A stretch of DNA of 64,000 nt from the NCBI GenBank assembly GCA_019459055.1, contig JAIBEI010000040.1, forward strand, positions 1-64,000, in the 5' to 3' direction. The DNA is from Thiobacillus sp. (GTDB lineage Bacteria; Pseudomonadota; Gammaproteobacteria; Burkholderiales; Thiobacillaceae). Shown here one piece after another: positions 17,196 to 27,991 of this stretch. The position numbers were made by a program, and so were the translations under genes. The number at the start of each line of letters is the position of its first letter. Within the stretch, counting starts at the first letter, position 1. The notes under the pieces were generated by a model. The model ran no database searches and was not told where the DNA came from. It was given only the letters and a program-made list of their open reading frames with translations.

Positions 17196-20100
17196 GTTTT
17201 CCCAACCTGTCCGCGCTCGCCGTGCGCGAGCGCGCGGTGACGCTGTTCTTCCTGATTCTGGCGGTGATCGGGGGCGTCTACGCTTTCCTGTCGCTGGGTC
17301 GCGCCGAGGATCCGTCCTTCACCGTGCGCGTGATGATGGTCTCGGCGGTGTGGCCCGGCGCGACGCCGCAGGAACTGCAGGAGCAGGTAGTGGACCGGCT
17401 GGAAAAGCGCATCCAGGAGGTCGAGTACCTCTACCGCATCGAAACCACGATTCGGCCGGGTCGCGCCGACCTGCAGGTCGAGTTCGAGGACTACGCCCCG
17501 CAGGCCAGGGTCCCCGACCTGTTCTACCAGGTGCGAAAGCGCATGCAGGACGAGGCCGGCCGCCTGCCCCAGGGGGTGATCGGGCCCCTCGTCAACGACG
17601 ATTTTTCCGACGTCTATTTCAAGCTGATTGCGCTGACCGCGCCGGGCATGCCGATGCGCGAGCTCACGCGCGAGGCCGAAGCCATCCGCGACCGCCTGCA
17701 GCGCACTGCGGGCGTGCACAAGGCCATCGTGCTCGGCGAGCGCAGCGAGCGCGTGTACCTCGAATTCGACAATGCACGCCTGGTCAATCTGGGCATCACG
17801 CCCGAGGCCATTGCCGCTGCCATCGACGCCAACAACCGGCTGGTTCCGGCCGGCCGCATCGAAACCGCCGGCCCGCGCCTGTACTTGCGGCTCGATGCCG
17901 ACCTGTCCGATCCCGCGCAGCTCGCGGCGGTGCCGATCCGCATCGGCGAAAGGCTGCTGCGCCTGTCGGACATCGCCACCGTCCGCCGCGGCTACGAGGA
18001 TCCGCCGAGCTACCTGGTGCGCGCGCGGGGCGAGGATGCGGTGTTGCTCGGGGTGGTGATCAAGGGTGGCGAGAACGGCCTCGAAGTGGGCAAGCGCCTG
18101 ACGCGCTTTGTCGAGGACGAGCGCGCCCGGCTGCCGCTGGGCATTTCGCTTGCCGTGCTGACCGACCAGGCCGAGGCCATCGCCGGCGCCGTCAATCTGT
18201 TCCAGATCAAGTTCCTCATCGCGGTCGCGGTGGTGGTGGGCGTGAGCATCCTGGCGCTCGGGCTGCGGGCTGGTCTGGTGGTTGGCATCGCGGTGCCCCT
18301 CACCCTGGGCATCACCTTCCTCGTGATGAAGCTGATGGGCATCAACCTCGACCGCATCACCCTCGGCGCGCTCATCATCGCGCTCGGGCTGCTGGTGGAC
18401 GACGCCATCATCTCCGTCGAAATGATGCTGGTGAAAATGGAGCAGGGCTGGGACCGCGTGCGCGCCGCCGCGCATGCGTGGAGCGTGACTGCCGCCCCCA
18501 TGCTGTTCGGCACCCTGGTGACGGTGGCGGGCTTCTTCCCCATCGGCTTTGCGCAATCGGGCGTGGGCGAATATGCGGGCAACATTTTCTGGGTGCTGGG
18601 GGTGGCGCTGCTGGTGTCGTGGTTCGTGGCTGTCACCTTCGTGCCGTATCTGGGCGTCAAGCTGCTGCCGGGCTTTGCCGGGCACGAGCACGGCGAGGCC
18701 GACATCTACCAGAAGCCGCCGTACCGCCGCCTGCGCGCCGTCATCAGCTGGTGCGTGACGCATCGGAAAACCGTGGTCGCCAGCACGGTCGCGCTGCTGG
18801 TTCTGGCGATTGCGGGGCTGGCCGGGCCGGTGCAGAAGCAGTTCTTCCCCGGGTCCGACCGCCCGGAAGTGCTGGTCAGCGTCTACCTGCCGCAAGGCAG
18901 CAGCATCGAATACGCGGACCGCACCGTGCGCAAGCTCGAGGCCATCCTCACCCCCATGCCGGAGGTCAAGACTCTGTCGGCGTACGTCGGCGCCGGGGCG
19001 CCGCGCTTCTTCATTTCCGCCAACCCCGAGCCGCCCGATCCCGCCTTCGCCAAGCTGATCGCCGTGACGCACGATGCCACCGAACGCGACAAGGTGATGG
19101 CCGAACTGGAGGCGCACATCGCCCGCGGCGAGTTCGCCGAAGCGCGGGTGCGCGTCTATCGCCTGCTGTTCGGTCCGCCGGTGATCTGGCCGGTGAGCTT
19201 TCGCGTGGTCGGTTCGGACCCGCTCGAATTGCGGCGCATCGCCCATCAGGTGCGCGAGGTCATGGCCGCCGATCCCAACACCCGCGACCCCCATCTGGAC
19301 TGGGACGAGCGCGCGCCTGTGCTGCATCTGGCCATGGACGTGCAGCGCCTGAGCCTGTTGGGCCTGACCCCGCTTGAAGTCTCACAACAACTGCAATTTC
19401 ACCTCGACGGCACGCCGGTGACCCAACTGCGCCAGGACATCCGCACCGTCGAGGTGGTCGCCCGCGGCGCCGCCAGCCGGCGCTTGGTCGATGCCGGCAG
19501 CCTGGCCACATTCGAGGTGCTCACGCGCGAGGGCCGCAAGGTTCCGATCAGCCAGCTGGGCACGCTGGAGGTGCGCTACGAGGCGCCCGTGATCAAGCGC
19601 TACAACCGCGAGCCCTTCGTCGCCGTGCAGGCAGAAGTGCAGGGCGCGCAGCCCAACGACGTCACCGCCGCCATCTGGCGCAAGCTCGAAACGGTCCGCG
19701 CGAAGCTGCCCTCCGGCTACCGCATCGACATCGGCGGCGCGGTCGAGCAGTCCGGCAAGGCCGACGTATCGATCCAGAAGCTGCAGCCGATGATGGTGGC
19801 CTTCATGCTCATTTTCGTCATGCTGCAGATGCGCTCGTTCTCGGGCACCTTCATGGTCGTCGCCACCGCGCCGCTCGGCTTGATCGGCGCAGTCATCGCC
19901 CTGCTGCTGTTCAACCAGCCGTTCGGCTTCGTCGCGCTGCTCGGCCTGACCGGCCTGGCCGGCATCCTGATGCGCAACACCCTGATCCTCACGCAACAGG
20001 TGGCCGACAACTTCGAGGAAGGCATGCCCGCGCTGGAAGCCGTCATCGAAGCCGCCGTGCGCCGCGCCCGCCCGGTGGTGCTGACCGCGCTGGCCGCGGT

Positions 20101-20251
20101 CTTCGCCTTCGTGCCGCTCACCTTCGACAGCTTCTGGGGCCCGCTGGCGTATGTGCTCATCGGCGGCGTCGCCGTGGGCACCGCGATTACCCTGCTGTTC
20201 GTGCCGGCGCTGTATGCGTTGTGGTTCCGGATAGGTACTGCGCGGACTTGA
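17192..20251 (+). CDS. RND family efflux pump, inner-membrane transporter
   Basis: 1019 residues, close to the AcrB/HAE-1 length. The N-terminal helix (VTLFFLILAVIGGVYAFLSL) is followed by a periplasmic porter loop (AVWPGATPQELQEQVVDRLE), a helix block with the family motif ITLGALIIALGLLVDDAI (about 388-406; the acidic pair in DD is the proton relay), a second periplasmic loop, and a second helix block ending at GVAVGTAITLLFVPALYAL. It acts with the preceding adaptor as a proton-driven pump. No outer-membrane factor is encoded next to it. Substrate unknown. Confidence 0.9.
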   Translation: MSFPNLSALAVRERAVTLFFLILAVIGGVYAFLSLGRAEDPSFTVRVMMVSAVWPGATPQELQEQVVDRLEKRIQEVEYLYRIETTIRPGRADLQVEFEDYAPQARVPDLFYQVRKRMQDEAGRLPQGVIGPLVNDDFSDVYFKLIALTAPGMPMRELTREAEAIRDRLQRTAGVHKAIVLGERSERVYLEFDNARLVNLGITPEAIAAAIDANNRLVPAGRIETAGPRLYLRLDADLSDPAQLAAVPIRIGERLLRLSDIATVRRGYEDPPSYLVRARGEDAVLLGVVIKGGENGLEVGKRLTRFVEDERARLPLGISLAVLTDQAEAIAGAVNLFQIKFLIAVAVVVGVSILALGLRAGLVVGIAVPLTLGITFLVMKLMGINLDRITLGALIIALGLLVDDAIISVEMMLVKMEQGWDRVRAAAHAWSVTAAPMLFGTLVTVAGFFPIGFAQSGVGEYAGNIFWVLGVALLVSWFVAVTFVPYLGVKLLPGFAGHEHGEADIYQKPPYRRLRAVISWCVTHRKTVVASTVALLVLAIAGLAGPVQKQFFPGSDRPEVLVSVYLPQGSSIEYADRTVRKLEAILTPMPEVKTLSAYVGAGAPRFFISANPEPPDPAFAKLIAVTHDATERDKVMAELEAHIARGEFAEARVRVYRLLFGPPVIWPVSFRVVGSDPLELRRIAHQVREVMAADPNTRDPHLDWDERAPVLHLAMDVQRLSLLGLTPLEVSQQLQFHLDGTPVTQLRQDIRTVEVVARGAASRRLVDAGSLATFEVLTREGRKVPISQLGTLEVRYEAPVIKRYNREPFVAVQAEVQGAQPNDVTAAIWRKLETVRAKLPSGYRIDIGGAVEQSGKADVSIQKLQPMMVAFMLIFVMLQMRSFSGTFMVVATAPLGLIGAVIALLLFNQPFGFVALLGLTGLAGILMRNTLILTQQVADNFEEGMPALEAVIEAAVRRARPVVLTALAAVFAFVPLTFDSFWGPLAYVLIGGVAVGTAITLLFVPALYALWFRIGTART

Positions 20252-20461
20252 GCGCAATCGGCTGCGGCATGTTTGCCGAAGGTCTGTTTAGCAGCGAACA
20301 ACAGCAATCCTTAACGGACGCCACTTGGTTTCAAGCTTAAAATGCTCTGGGTGCAGCCAATTTTATTCCGAGCCTAGCCCCTTTGGTTCTAAGCTCTGGT
20401 CGGAGTAAGCCAGTTACGACGAAAGCCTGGCAGCAACACTCAAATCCCCAAGGAGAATTGA

Positions 20462-20698
20462 ATGATTCAATTGCACGATAAAGACACGGGTGCGTGGATA
20501 GGCACCATTACCGAGGACAACTTGCAATACCTTATCGACCAGCTTGAGGAGGAGTCACGCGAAGATAAGGACTATTACATCAATGAGACCACGCTCGATA
20601 TCTTTGAAGAACGCGGGGCCGATAAAGCCTTAATTACCCTTTTGCGTGGCGCTCTGAATGGCCGCACCGGAATGGAAATCCGCTGGTCTCAAAGTTGA
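20462..20698 (+). CDS. small acidic protein, function unknown
   Basis: 78 residues beginning MIQLHDKDTGAWIGTITEDN, with AAGGAG 6 bases before the ATG. It is soluble and acidic (LIDQLEEESREDKDYYINE) and fits an alpha/beta fold. Similar short proteins are seen in other proteobacteria, but I cannot name a function. It opens a run of three small genes on the plus strand (20.4-21.7 kb). Confidence 0.65.
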   Translation: MIQLHDKDTGAWIGTITEDNLQYLIDQLEEESREDKDYYINETTLDIFEERGADKALITLLRGALNGRTGMEIRWSQS

Positions 20699-20781
20699 GT
20701 GGGTGATTGGCTGGGTTTGGCCAAAGGACGGAAATACCTGGCAGGGCTTCTCTGTAGTGGATTTCACAATTGGAGGCAATG

Positions 20782-21207
20782 ATGAACAAAAACCTGGCAT
20801 ATTGGATACTTGTCTTAGGCTTGTCCGGCCCGTTGCTTGCTCACGCGGCTGATTCAAGCGCACCTATTCTCCAGCCGGTCACCGAAGGTGGCATCACCTA
20901 TGTCAGCGGCGGGAACGGCCTGGAGGAGCGCCAAGCGCTGGACGAAGTGGCCGGCGGTTACAACCTGAAACTTGTTTTTGCTGAGCAGGGTTCAGGGGCC
21001 TACCTTGCGGATATCAAGCTCTTGATCATGAACATGAAGGGTCAGAAAATCCTCGAAGCCGTGTCGGATGGCCCCTGGTTCTTCGTGAAGCTAGCGCCCG
21101 GCCGCTACAAGATTGCAGCCGAGTCCGAAGGGCAAAGCCAGGCTCAGCAGGCCAAGGTTGGTGGCGGTCGGCTAACTCAGTTGCACTTCTATTGGCGCGT
21201 TGAATGA
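20782..21207 (+). CDS. periplasmic protein with carboxypeptidase-regulatory-like beta fold
   Basis: 141 residues. MNKNLAYWILVLGLSGPLLAH is a Sec signal, cleaved probably after AHA. The start at 20782 is set by GGAGG at 20772-20776. The mature part (LKLVFAEQGSGAYLADIKLLI..., VSDGPWFFVKLAPGRYKIAAES, LHFYWRV) has the alternating pattern of a small transthyretin/CarboxypepD_reg-like beta sandwich. Such domains bind ligands or other envelope proteins; no specific role can be given. Confidence 0.65.
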   Translation: MNKNLAYWILVLGLSGPLLAHAADSSAPILQPVTEGGITYVSGGNGLEERQALDEVAGGYNLKLVFAEQGSGAYLADIKLLIMNMKGQKILEAVSDGPWFFVKLAPGRYKIAAESEGQSQAQQAKVGGGRLTQLHFYWRVE

Positions 21208-21318
21208 GGAGGGAAAGGGCGAGTTACACATTTTGCACTCGGCCTGGATTGACCAGGAAACAGGAGCGATTCACATTGGCCTTTAGCAAACAGCGAAACA
21301 GCGGGAGAAGTTAGGCCA

Positions 21319-21678
21319 ATGCTCTCTTTTCAAATTCTAATCGAATGGGTCATCCTGGGCATCGAAGTCCTCGCGATCGTCATCATGGTTGCCTTCATCA
21401 GCGTCGGCACCGTGCGCTGGCTTCTTCAGTCCAGAAAGCAGTTCGAGCATGCGTATAAGAGCTACCGCATACTGCTGGGTCAATCTCTGCTAGTCGGACT
21501 CGAACTTCTGGTGGCGGCCGACATCATTCGCACCGTAACCTTGGAATTGACGCTGATGAACCTTGCGACTCTGGCGCTCCTCGTGCTGGTCAGGACCGCC
21601 TTGGGCTGGGCGCTTACCTTGGAAGTCGAGGGCCGTTGGCCTTGGCAGGAAAAAAAGGAAGCTGTCCGAGAGCCCTGA
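21319..21678 (+). CDS. DUF1622 family inner-membrane protein
   Basis: 119 residues with two or three membrane helices (ILIEWVILGIEVLAIVIMVAFI at about 6-27, LLVGLELLVAADIIRTV at about 56-72, LATLALLVLVRTALGW at about 80-95). The layout and the segment LGQSLLVGLELLVAADIIRT are typical of DUF1622, a widespread uncharacterised family. No strong ribosome site. It ends the run of three small envelope-related genes. Confidence 0.75.
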   Translation: MLSFQILIEWVILGIEVLAIVIMVAFISVGTVRWLLQSRKQFEHAYKSYRILLGQSLLVGLELLVAADIIRTVTLELTLMNLATLALLVLVRTALGWALTLEVEGRWPWQEKKEAVREP

Positions 21679-22008
21679 ACCGTCTGGTTCTGCCGTCCTA
21701 ACTGAGAGAATCGTTCATTCAGGAGCGAGTTGCCAACGACCGATCTTGCGAGTACAGCGGACGCGGTAAATCGAAAAGCCATTGTCGCCTTTGGGCCGAA
21801 CAACGGACGTATGCGGCGCCATCTCTGATCGTCTGTTCCGGGTTGAGAGGGCAGCACCATCCACACGGTTTTGGTCGCCTTGGTTGAAGGCTACGGCTGC
21901 TTGGTTCATGAGTAACCCCGCAAAAGTCCCAAGCGGTCCGGCCGACAGAATTCTAGCGTGCCCAAAACGATTGCTGGTCTGTGATCACCGTCGATTTGGG
22001 CGGGCGCA
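21679..22008. other. non-coding gap between DUF1622 gene and nifA
   Basis: 330 bp between the convergent DUF1622 and nifA genes. I see no ORF with a start, ribosome site and sensible protein, no clear terminator hairpin and no repeat. It may be decayed coding sequence, but nothing is recognisable. Confidence 0.4.
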
Positions 22009-23558
<1,550 letters not shown>

Positions 23559-23562
<4 letters not shown>

Positions 23563-25115
23563 GGGCGCGCTCCCCCGATGGGCAGCTGCACGCGCATGCG
23601 GCAGCCGGCGCGGTGCGCCGGGTCGACGTCGAGCGTGCCGCCGTGGCGCGCCACCACTTCCTGCGCGATCGCCAGGCCCATGCCGAGGTGGTGCTGGTCG
23701 GCGCCCTTGGTGGTGAAAAAGGGCTGGAACACCTTGAAGCGCCACTCCTCGGGCACGCCCGGGCCGCTGTCCTCGACGACGACCTCGACGTGGTCGGCCG
23801 CGGCCAGCGTGGCGACGCGCAGTTCGCGCGGCCCGCCGCGCGCTTCGGTGAGTGCCTCCACCGCGTTGTCGATGAGCTGCTTGAACAGGGTGCACAGCTG
23901 CGTGGGCCGGCCGGCAATCGGCGGCAGCAGCGCCGCGGGCTGCCAGTCGACCACGATGCCTGCCGCCAGCAGGCGCGGGGTGGCCAGTTTGAGGAGGTCG
24001 CGCAGCACGGTGTTGAGGTCGACTGACTGCGCCTGCTCGCCGGCGTCGTCGGGGATGCTGGCGCGCAGGGTGTCGAGCGCCTCGCGGCCCTGGCGCACGG
24101 CGTCGTCGAGCGCGGCGGCGAGCGCCGCGTCGCCGTCGGCTTCCTTGCGCCGGTCGAGCAGCTTGACCGCTGCTGCCAGCAGGTTGAGCGGGCCTTCCAG
24201 CTGGTATACCGCGCCGGCCAGCGCCTCGCGCAGGCCCTGGATGCGTTCCTGTTCGGCCATCAGCGCGTGCAGACCGTTGATGCGGATGGCCTCCTGCTGG
24301 CGCTTGAGCTCGCTGATGTCCTGGATGGTCAGCAGCAGGTAGTGGCGCCTGGCCGGTTCGTAGAAGGCGTCGGCGCTGACGTCCTGCTCCTCGAACCAGG
24401 AGATGGAGCAGGCGAACCAGCGCGGCGCGCGCCCGGGCTGCTCGATCAGCAGCTCGCGGTTGGAGAGGCCGCGCCGGTTGGCGCGCAGGGTGTCGAAGCC
24501 GGGCCCGATCTGCGCGCGCAGGGCAGCCATCAGCGTGGCGGCCGGCTCCTGCCCGAGTTCGCCGATCAGCTTCTTGTAGGCGTGGTTGTCGAGCAGCACG
24601 CGCTCGTCCTCGTCCAGGAGCACGATCGCGACCTGCGCCGCGTCGACCACCGACTCGATCAGCGCCTTGTGGTTCTGCACCTGGCGCTCGAGCCGATGCA
24701 CTTCGGTAACGTCGCGGTGCATGCCGAGGTAGTGGGTGGTGTTGCCGTTTTCGTCGACCACCGGCGAGATGGTCAGGTCGGCGAGGTAGCGGCTGCCGTC
24801 GCGGCGCCGGTTGACCAGCATGCCGTTCCACGGGCGCTGTCTTTTCAATTGCGCCCACAGGGTCTCGTAGACGATCTTCGGCGTGACCCGGTAGGACAGG
24901 ATCGACTCGTTGTGCCCGGTCACTTCCGCCTGCGAGTACCCGGTGACGCGCTCGAAAGTGGGATTGGCGTACAGGATGCGGGCGTCGGCGTCGGTGATCG
25001 AAATGGCGAGCGCCGCCTGCTCCACCACCTGGCGGAACACCTGCGACGGGACGGACGCAGCCGAGGACGAGTTGTGGGGCGGATTGGCATGGTCGGGGGC
25101 GGCGGGCTGGCTCAT
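23559..25115 (-). CDS. nifL: NifL, redox and nitrogen sensing anti-activator of NifA
   Basis: 518 residues. Two PAS domains (about 28-140, with SITDADARILYANPTFERVT; and about 150-265) precede a helical region and a histidine-kinase-type ATPase domain (about 400-515: N-box LIDNAVEAL, G1 DSGPGVP, G2 GLAIAQEVVARHGG). The first PAS of NifL proteins carries FAD and senses redox state; the ATPase domain binds ADP and then NifA. The helix that would hold a phospho-accepting His reads VYQLEGPLNLL, without His, consistent with a non-kinase mode. The start at 25115 follows a sigma-54 promoter at 25154-25168, leaving a leader of about 28 bases. Confidence 0.92.
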
Positions 25116-25153
25116 TGCGATATCAATATCCGGATGTGACGGATAGACGTTAC

Positions 25154-25168
25154 GCAACAAGCGTGCCC
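25154..25168 (-). promoter_or_regulatory. sigma-54 promoter of nifLA
   Basis: On the minus strand the sequence reads GGGCACG-CTTG-TTGC, against the consensus TGGCACG-N4-TTGC, with the essential GG and GC in place. Predicted transcription start is near 25143, 28 bases before the nifL ATG. It suggests that nifLA is activated by NifA or NtrC. Confidence 0.7.
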
Positions 25169-25210
25169 GTTCGGACACGCGCCGGCATCTGACGCGCAGG
25201 CCGCGTGCTT

Positions 25211-25226
25211 TGTCGGCTTTGCTACA
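25211..25226. promoter_or_regulatory. NifA upstream activator site (TGT-N10-ACA)
   Basis: TGT at 25211-25213, ten bases, ACA at 25224-25226: a full match to the NifA binding consensus. It lies about 108 bp upstream of the -24 element of rnfA and about 45 bp upstream of the -24 element of nifL. The site is symmetrical, so one bound NifA could serve both divergent promoters. Confidence 0.65.
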
Positions 25227-25332
25227 GCAGGCGGTGGCAGGGCCTGTCCGCGACAAGCGGTTTGTGCACCGAATAGGTGCCGATCGGCCCCAAGCCCTTG
25301 ATTTCCGGTGCACCGGCGACGCACGACCGGTT

Positions 25333-25348
25333 TGGCACGGCCTTTGCG
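25333..25348 (+). promoter_or_regulatory. sigma-54 promoter of the rnf operon
   Basis: TGGCACG (25333-25339), four bases, TTGCG (25344-25348): a match to the sigma-54 consensus at every conserved position. Predicted start near 25359, 14 bases before the rnfA ATG, with GGAGAG lying between. Confidence 0.82.
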
Positions 25349-25372
25349 AAGCACAGGGCAGGAGAGACGCAT

Positions 25373-25948
25373 ATGAGCGAATACCTGCTGATGCTGCTGG
25401 GTACGGCCCTGGTCAACAACGTGGTGCTGGTGAAATTTCTCGGGCTGTGCCCGTTCATGGGCGTGTCGAGGAAGATGGGCGGCGCGCTGGGGATGGGCAT
25501 GGCCACGACCTTTGTGCTGACCCTGGCGACCGCCGCCACCTGGATGCTGGAACACTGGATGCTGGCACCGCTCGGCATCGAGTATCTGCGCATCCTCGCC
25601 TTCATCCTGGTGATCGCAGCGGTGGTGCAGTTCACCGAGATGGCGATCCGCAAGACCAGCCCCGCCCTGTACCAGGTGTTGGGCATCTACCTGCCGCTGA
25701 TCACGACCAACTGCGCGGTGCTCGGGGTGGCGATCCTCAACGTGCAGGAACAGCACGCTTTCGTCGAAAGCCTCTTGTACGGCTTCGGTTCCGCGCTCGG
25801 CTTCACCCTGGTGCTGCTGCTCTTCACCGGCCTGCGCGAGCGCCTGGCGCTCGCGCAGGTGTCGGAAGCGATGGCCGGCGCGCCGATCGGCTTCGTCACC
25901 GCGGGCCTGCTGGCGCTGGCCTTCATGGGCTTCGCCGGACTGGCCTAA
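25373..25948 (+). CDS. rnfA: RnfA, membrane subunit of the Rnf complex
   Basis: 191 residues, six membrane helices, beginning [20 protein letters not shown] and containing [21 protein letters not shown] and [13 protein letters not shown], which hold the conserved Cys residues of RnfA/NqrE. In diazotrophs the Rnf complex uses the ion gradient to push electrons from NADH to the ferredoxin or flavodoxin that reduces nitrogenase. First gene of rnfABCDGEH; the ATG at 25373 has GGAGAG upstream. It is expressed from the sigma-54 promoter at 25333-25348, so it belongs to the nif regulon. Confidence 0.94.
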   Translation: MSEYLLMLLGTALVNNVVLVKFLGLCPFMGVSRKMGGALGMGMATTFVLTLATAATWMLEHWMLAPLGIEYLRILAFILVIAAVVQFTEMAIRKTSPALYQVLGIYLPLITTNCAVLGVAILNVQEQHAFVESLLYGFGSALGFTLVLLLFTGLRERLALAQVSEAMAGAPIGFVTAGLLALAFMGFAGLA

Positions 25949-25958
25949 GGAGACAAGC

Positions 25959-26516
25959 ATGATCGCTGCCCTCACCAGCCTTACCGTCCTCGGAACCAGC
26001 CTCGGTCTCATCCTCGGCCTCGCCGCGCGCTTCTTCAAGGTCGAAGGCAACCCGCTGGTCGAAGAAATCGAGGCCCTGCTGCCCGGCACACAATGTGGCC
26101 AGTGCGGCTACCCCGGCTGCACCGGCGCGGCGCAGGCGTTGGCCAACGGCAACGCGCCGCTGACGTTGTGCCCGCCCGGCGGGCGTGCGGTGGTGGCGGC
26201 GCTGGCGGCGAGGCTCGGAATGGAGGCTGACCTGTCCGGCGTCGAGGATGCGGGGCCCCGCATTGCCGAAGTGCGCGAGGAGCTGTGCATCGGCTGCACC
26301 CGCTGCTACAAGGTCTGTCCTACCGACGCCGTGCTCGGCGCAGCCAAGCACATCCACGCCGTGTTCAGCGAGGCCTGCACCGCCTGCGGCAGCTGTGTCG
26401 ACGTTTGCCCGACCGAGGCCATCCTGCTGCGCCCACTCGCGCCGACCCTGCAGTCGTGGGGCTGGGGCAAGCCCGGCTTGCAGCCGCTGGCAATTGCGCA
26501 AGGGATGGCGGCATGA
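25959..26516 (+). CDS. rnfB: RnfB, iron-sulfur subunit of the Rnf complex
   Basis: 185 residues. An N-terminal membrane helix (about 4-24) is followed by the 4Fe-4S domain TQCGQCGYPGC (about 45-55, with the distal Cys in LCPPGG) and two ferredoxin motifs, CIGCTRCYKVCP (about 110) and CTACGSCVDVCP (about 140). RnfB passes electrons to the soluble ferredoxin. AGGAGA precedes the ATG. It is 10 bp after rnfA and overlaps rnfC by ATGA. Confidence 0.94.
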   Translation: MIAALTSLTVLGTSLGLILGLAARFFKVEGNPLVEEIEALLPGTQCGQCGYPGCTGAAQALANGNAPLTLCPPGGRAVVAALAARLGMEADLSGVEDAGPRIAEVREELCIGCTRCYKVCPTDAVLGAAKHIHAVFSEACTACGSCVDVCPTEAILLRPLAPTLQSWGWGKPGLQPLAIAQGMAA

Positions 26517-27991
26517 AGCTGTTCAAAATGCGCGGCGGCGTCCACCCCGAGGCACGCAAGGCCGACTCCTCCGAGCGACCCATCCGCATCCTGCCGCTGC
26601 CGCCGCTTTTGCACGTGCCGCTACAGCAGCACATCGGTGCGCCCGCCAAGCCGGTGGTGCGGGTCGGCGACAAGGTGCTGGCGGGGCAGCTCGTCGGCGT
26701 CGGCCAGGGCCACGTCTCGGCGCCGGTGCACGCGCCGACTTCGGGAACGGTGGTGGCGATCGGCGACCATCCGGCGCCGCACCCGTCCGGCCTGTCCGCC
26801 GCCACGGTGACCATCGCCCCCGACGGCGAGGGACGCTGGTTCGAATACGAGGTGCCTGCCGATCCGTTCGCGTTGGCGCCGGACGACATCGCTGCGCGTG
26901 CCGGCGCCGCCGGCATCGTGGGACTGGGCGGTGCCGCCTTCCCGTCGTCGGTCAAGCTCGACGCTTCGCGCCAAAGCGGGGTGGACACCCTGGTCATCAA
27001 TGGCGGCGAGTGCGAGCCTTACCTCACTTGCGACGACCGCATCATGCGCGAGCGGGCAAGCGAAATCGTCACCGGCATCCGCCTGATCCAGCATGCCGTC
27101 GGCGCCACGCGCGCACTGGTCGGCATCGAGGACAACAAACCCGAGGCGCTCGCGGCGATGCGCGCGGCTGCCGCCGCAACCGATGTGCAGATCCGCGCGG
27201 TGCCGGCGATGTACCCGATGGGCTGGGAAAAGCAGATGATCCACGCGCTGCTCGGCCGCGAGGTGCCAGCGGAGGGGCGCAGTGCCGACATCGGCGTGCT
27301 GGTCCACAACGTCGCCACCGCGTGGGCGGTGCAGCAGGCCGTCTGCCAGGGCCGCCCGCTGGTGTCGCGCATCGTCACTGTGAGCGGCGGTGCAGTCGTC
27401 GCACCGTGCAATCTGGAGGTGCCGATCGGTGCCCCGGTGCAGGCGCTGTTCGACGTGTGCGGCGGCTTCCGCACGACGCCCGCGCGCCTGGTGCTGGGCG
27501 GTCCGATGATGGGTCAGCAGATCGCCCGCACCAGCGTGCCGGTGGTGAAGGGCACCAGCGGCGTGCTGGCGCTGACCCAGGCGGAGATCGGGCTCACCCG
27601 GCCCGCACCGTGCATCCGCTGTTCCACTTGCGTGCGCGCCTGTCCGGTGGGGCTGCTGCCGCTGGAGATCGCCGCGCGCGTGCGCAGCGACGACCTCGCC
27701 GGCGCGGTGGCGCTCGGCCTCAAGGACTGCATCGGCTGCGGTTCCTGTTCCTACGTGTGCCCGTCCGGCATTCCGCTGGTGCATTTCTTCAACTACGCCA
27801 AGGGCGATCTGGCGGCGCAGGCGCGCAGCAAGGCGAAGCAGGAAACCACCAGGAAGCTCGCGGCGGAACGCAGCGCGCGCATCGAGCGCATCGCGCGCGA
27901 GCGCGAGGAAGCCGCGGCGGCGCGCAAGGCGGCCAAGGCCGCGAAGGAAGCCGCCGCCCGCGCCGCTGCAACGACGGAGGCCGCCGCATGA
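26513..27991 (+). CDS. rnfC: RnfC, NADH-oxidising subunit of the Rnf complex
   Basis: 492 residues. It has an N-terminal RnfC barrel (MKLFKMRGGVHPE), the nucleotide/FMN-binding domain (GIVGLGGAAFPSSVKLD, TLVINGGECEPYLTCDDR), an SLBB-type segment (GGPMMGQQIARTSVPV) and two 4Fe-4S motifs, CIRCSTCVRACPVG (about 367) and CIGCGSCSYVCPSG (about 407). It ends in a 60-residue Ala, Lys and Glu-rich tail. RnfC accepts electrons from NADH on the cytoplasmic face. Both ends overlap the neighbouring rnf genes. Confidence 0.94.
   Translation: MKLFKMRGGVHPEARKADSSERPIRILPLPPLLHVPLQQHIGAPAKPVVRVGDKVLAGQLVGVGQGHVSAPVHAPTSGTVVAIGDHPAPHPSGLSAATVTIAPDGEGRWFEYEVPADPFALAPDDIAARAGAAGIVGLGGAAFPSSVKLDASRQSGVDTLVINGGECEPYLTCDDRIMRERASEIVTGIRLIQHAVGATRALVGIEDNKPEALAAMRAAAAATDVQIRAVPAMYPMGWEKQMIHALLGREVPAEGRSADIGVLVHNVATAWAVQQAVCQGRPLVSRIVTVSGGAVVAPCNLEVPIGAPVQALFDVCGGFRTTPARLVLGGPMMGQQIARTSVPVVKGTSGVLALTQAEIGLTRPAPCIRCSTCVRACPVGLLPLEIAARVRSDDLAGAVALGLKDCIGCGSCSYVCPSGIPLVHFFNYAKGDLAAQARSKAKQETTRKLAAERSARIERIAREREEAAAARKAAKAAKEAAARAAATTEAAA

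Noticed and set aside
16973-19327. A 784-codon minus-strand frame opposite the RND pump
   Set aside because: Composition dominated by His, Gln, Asp and Arg; shadow of a high-GC gene.
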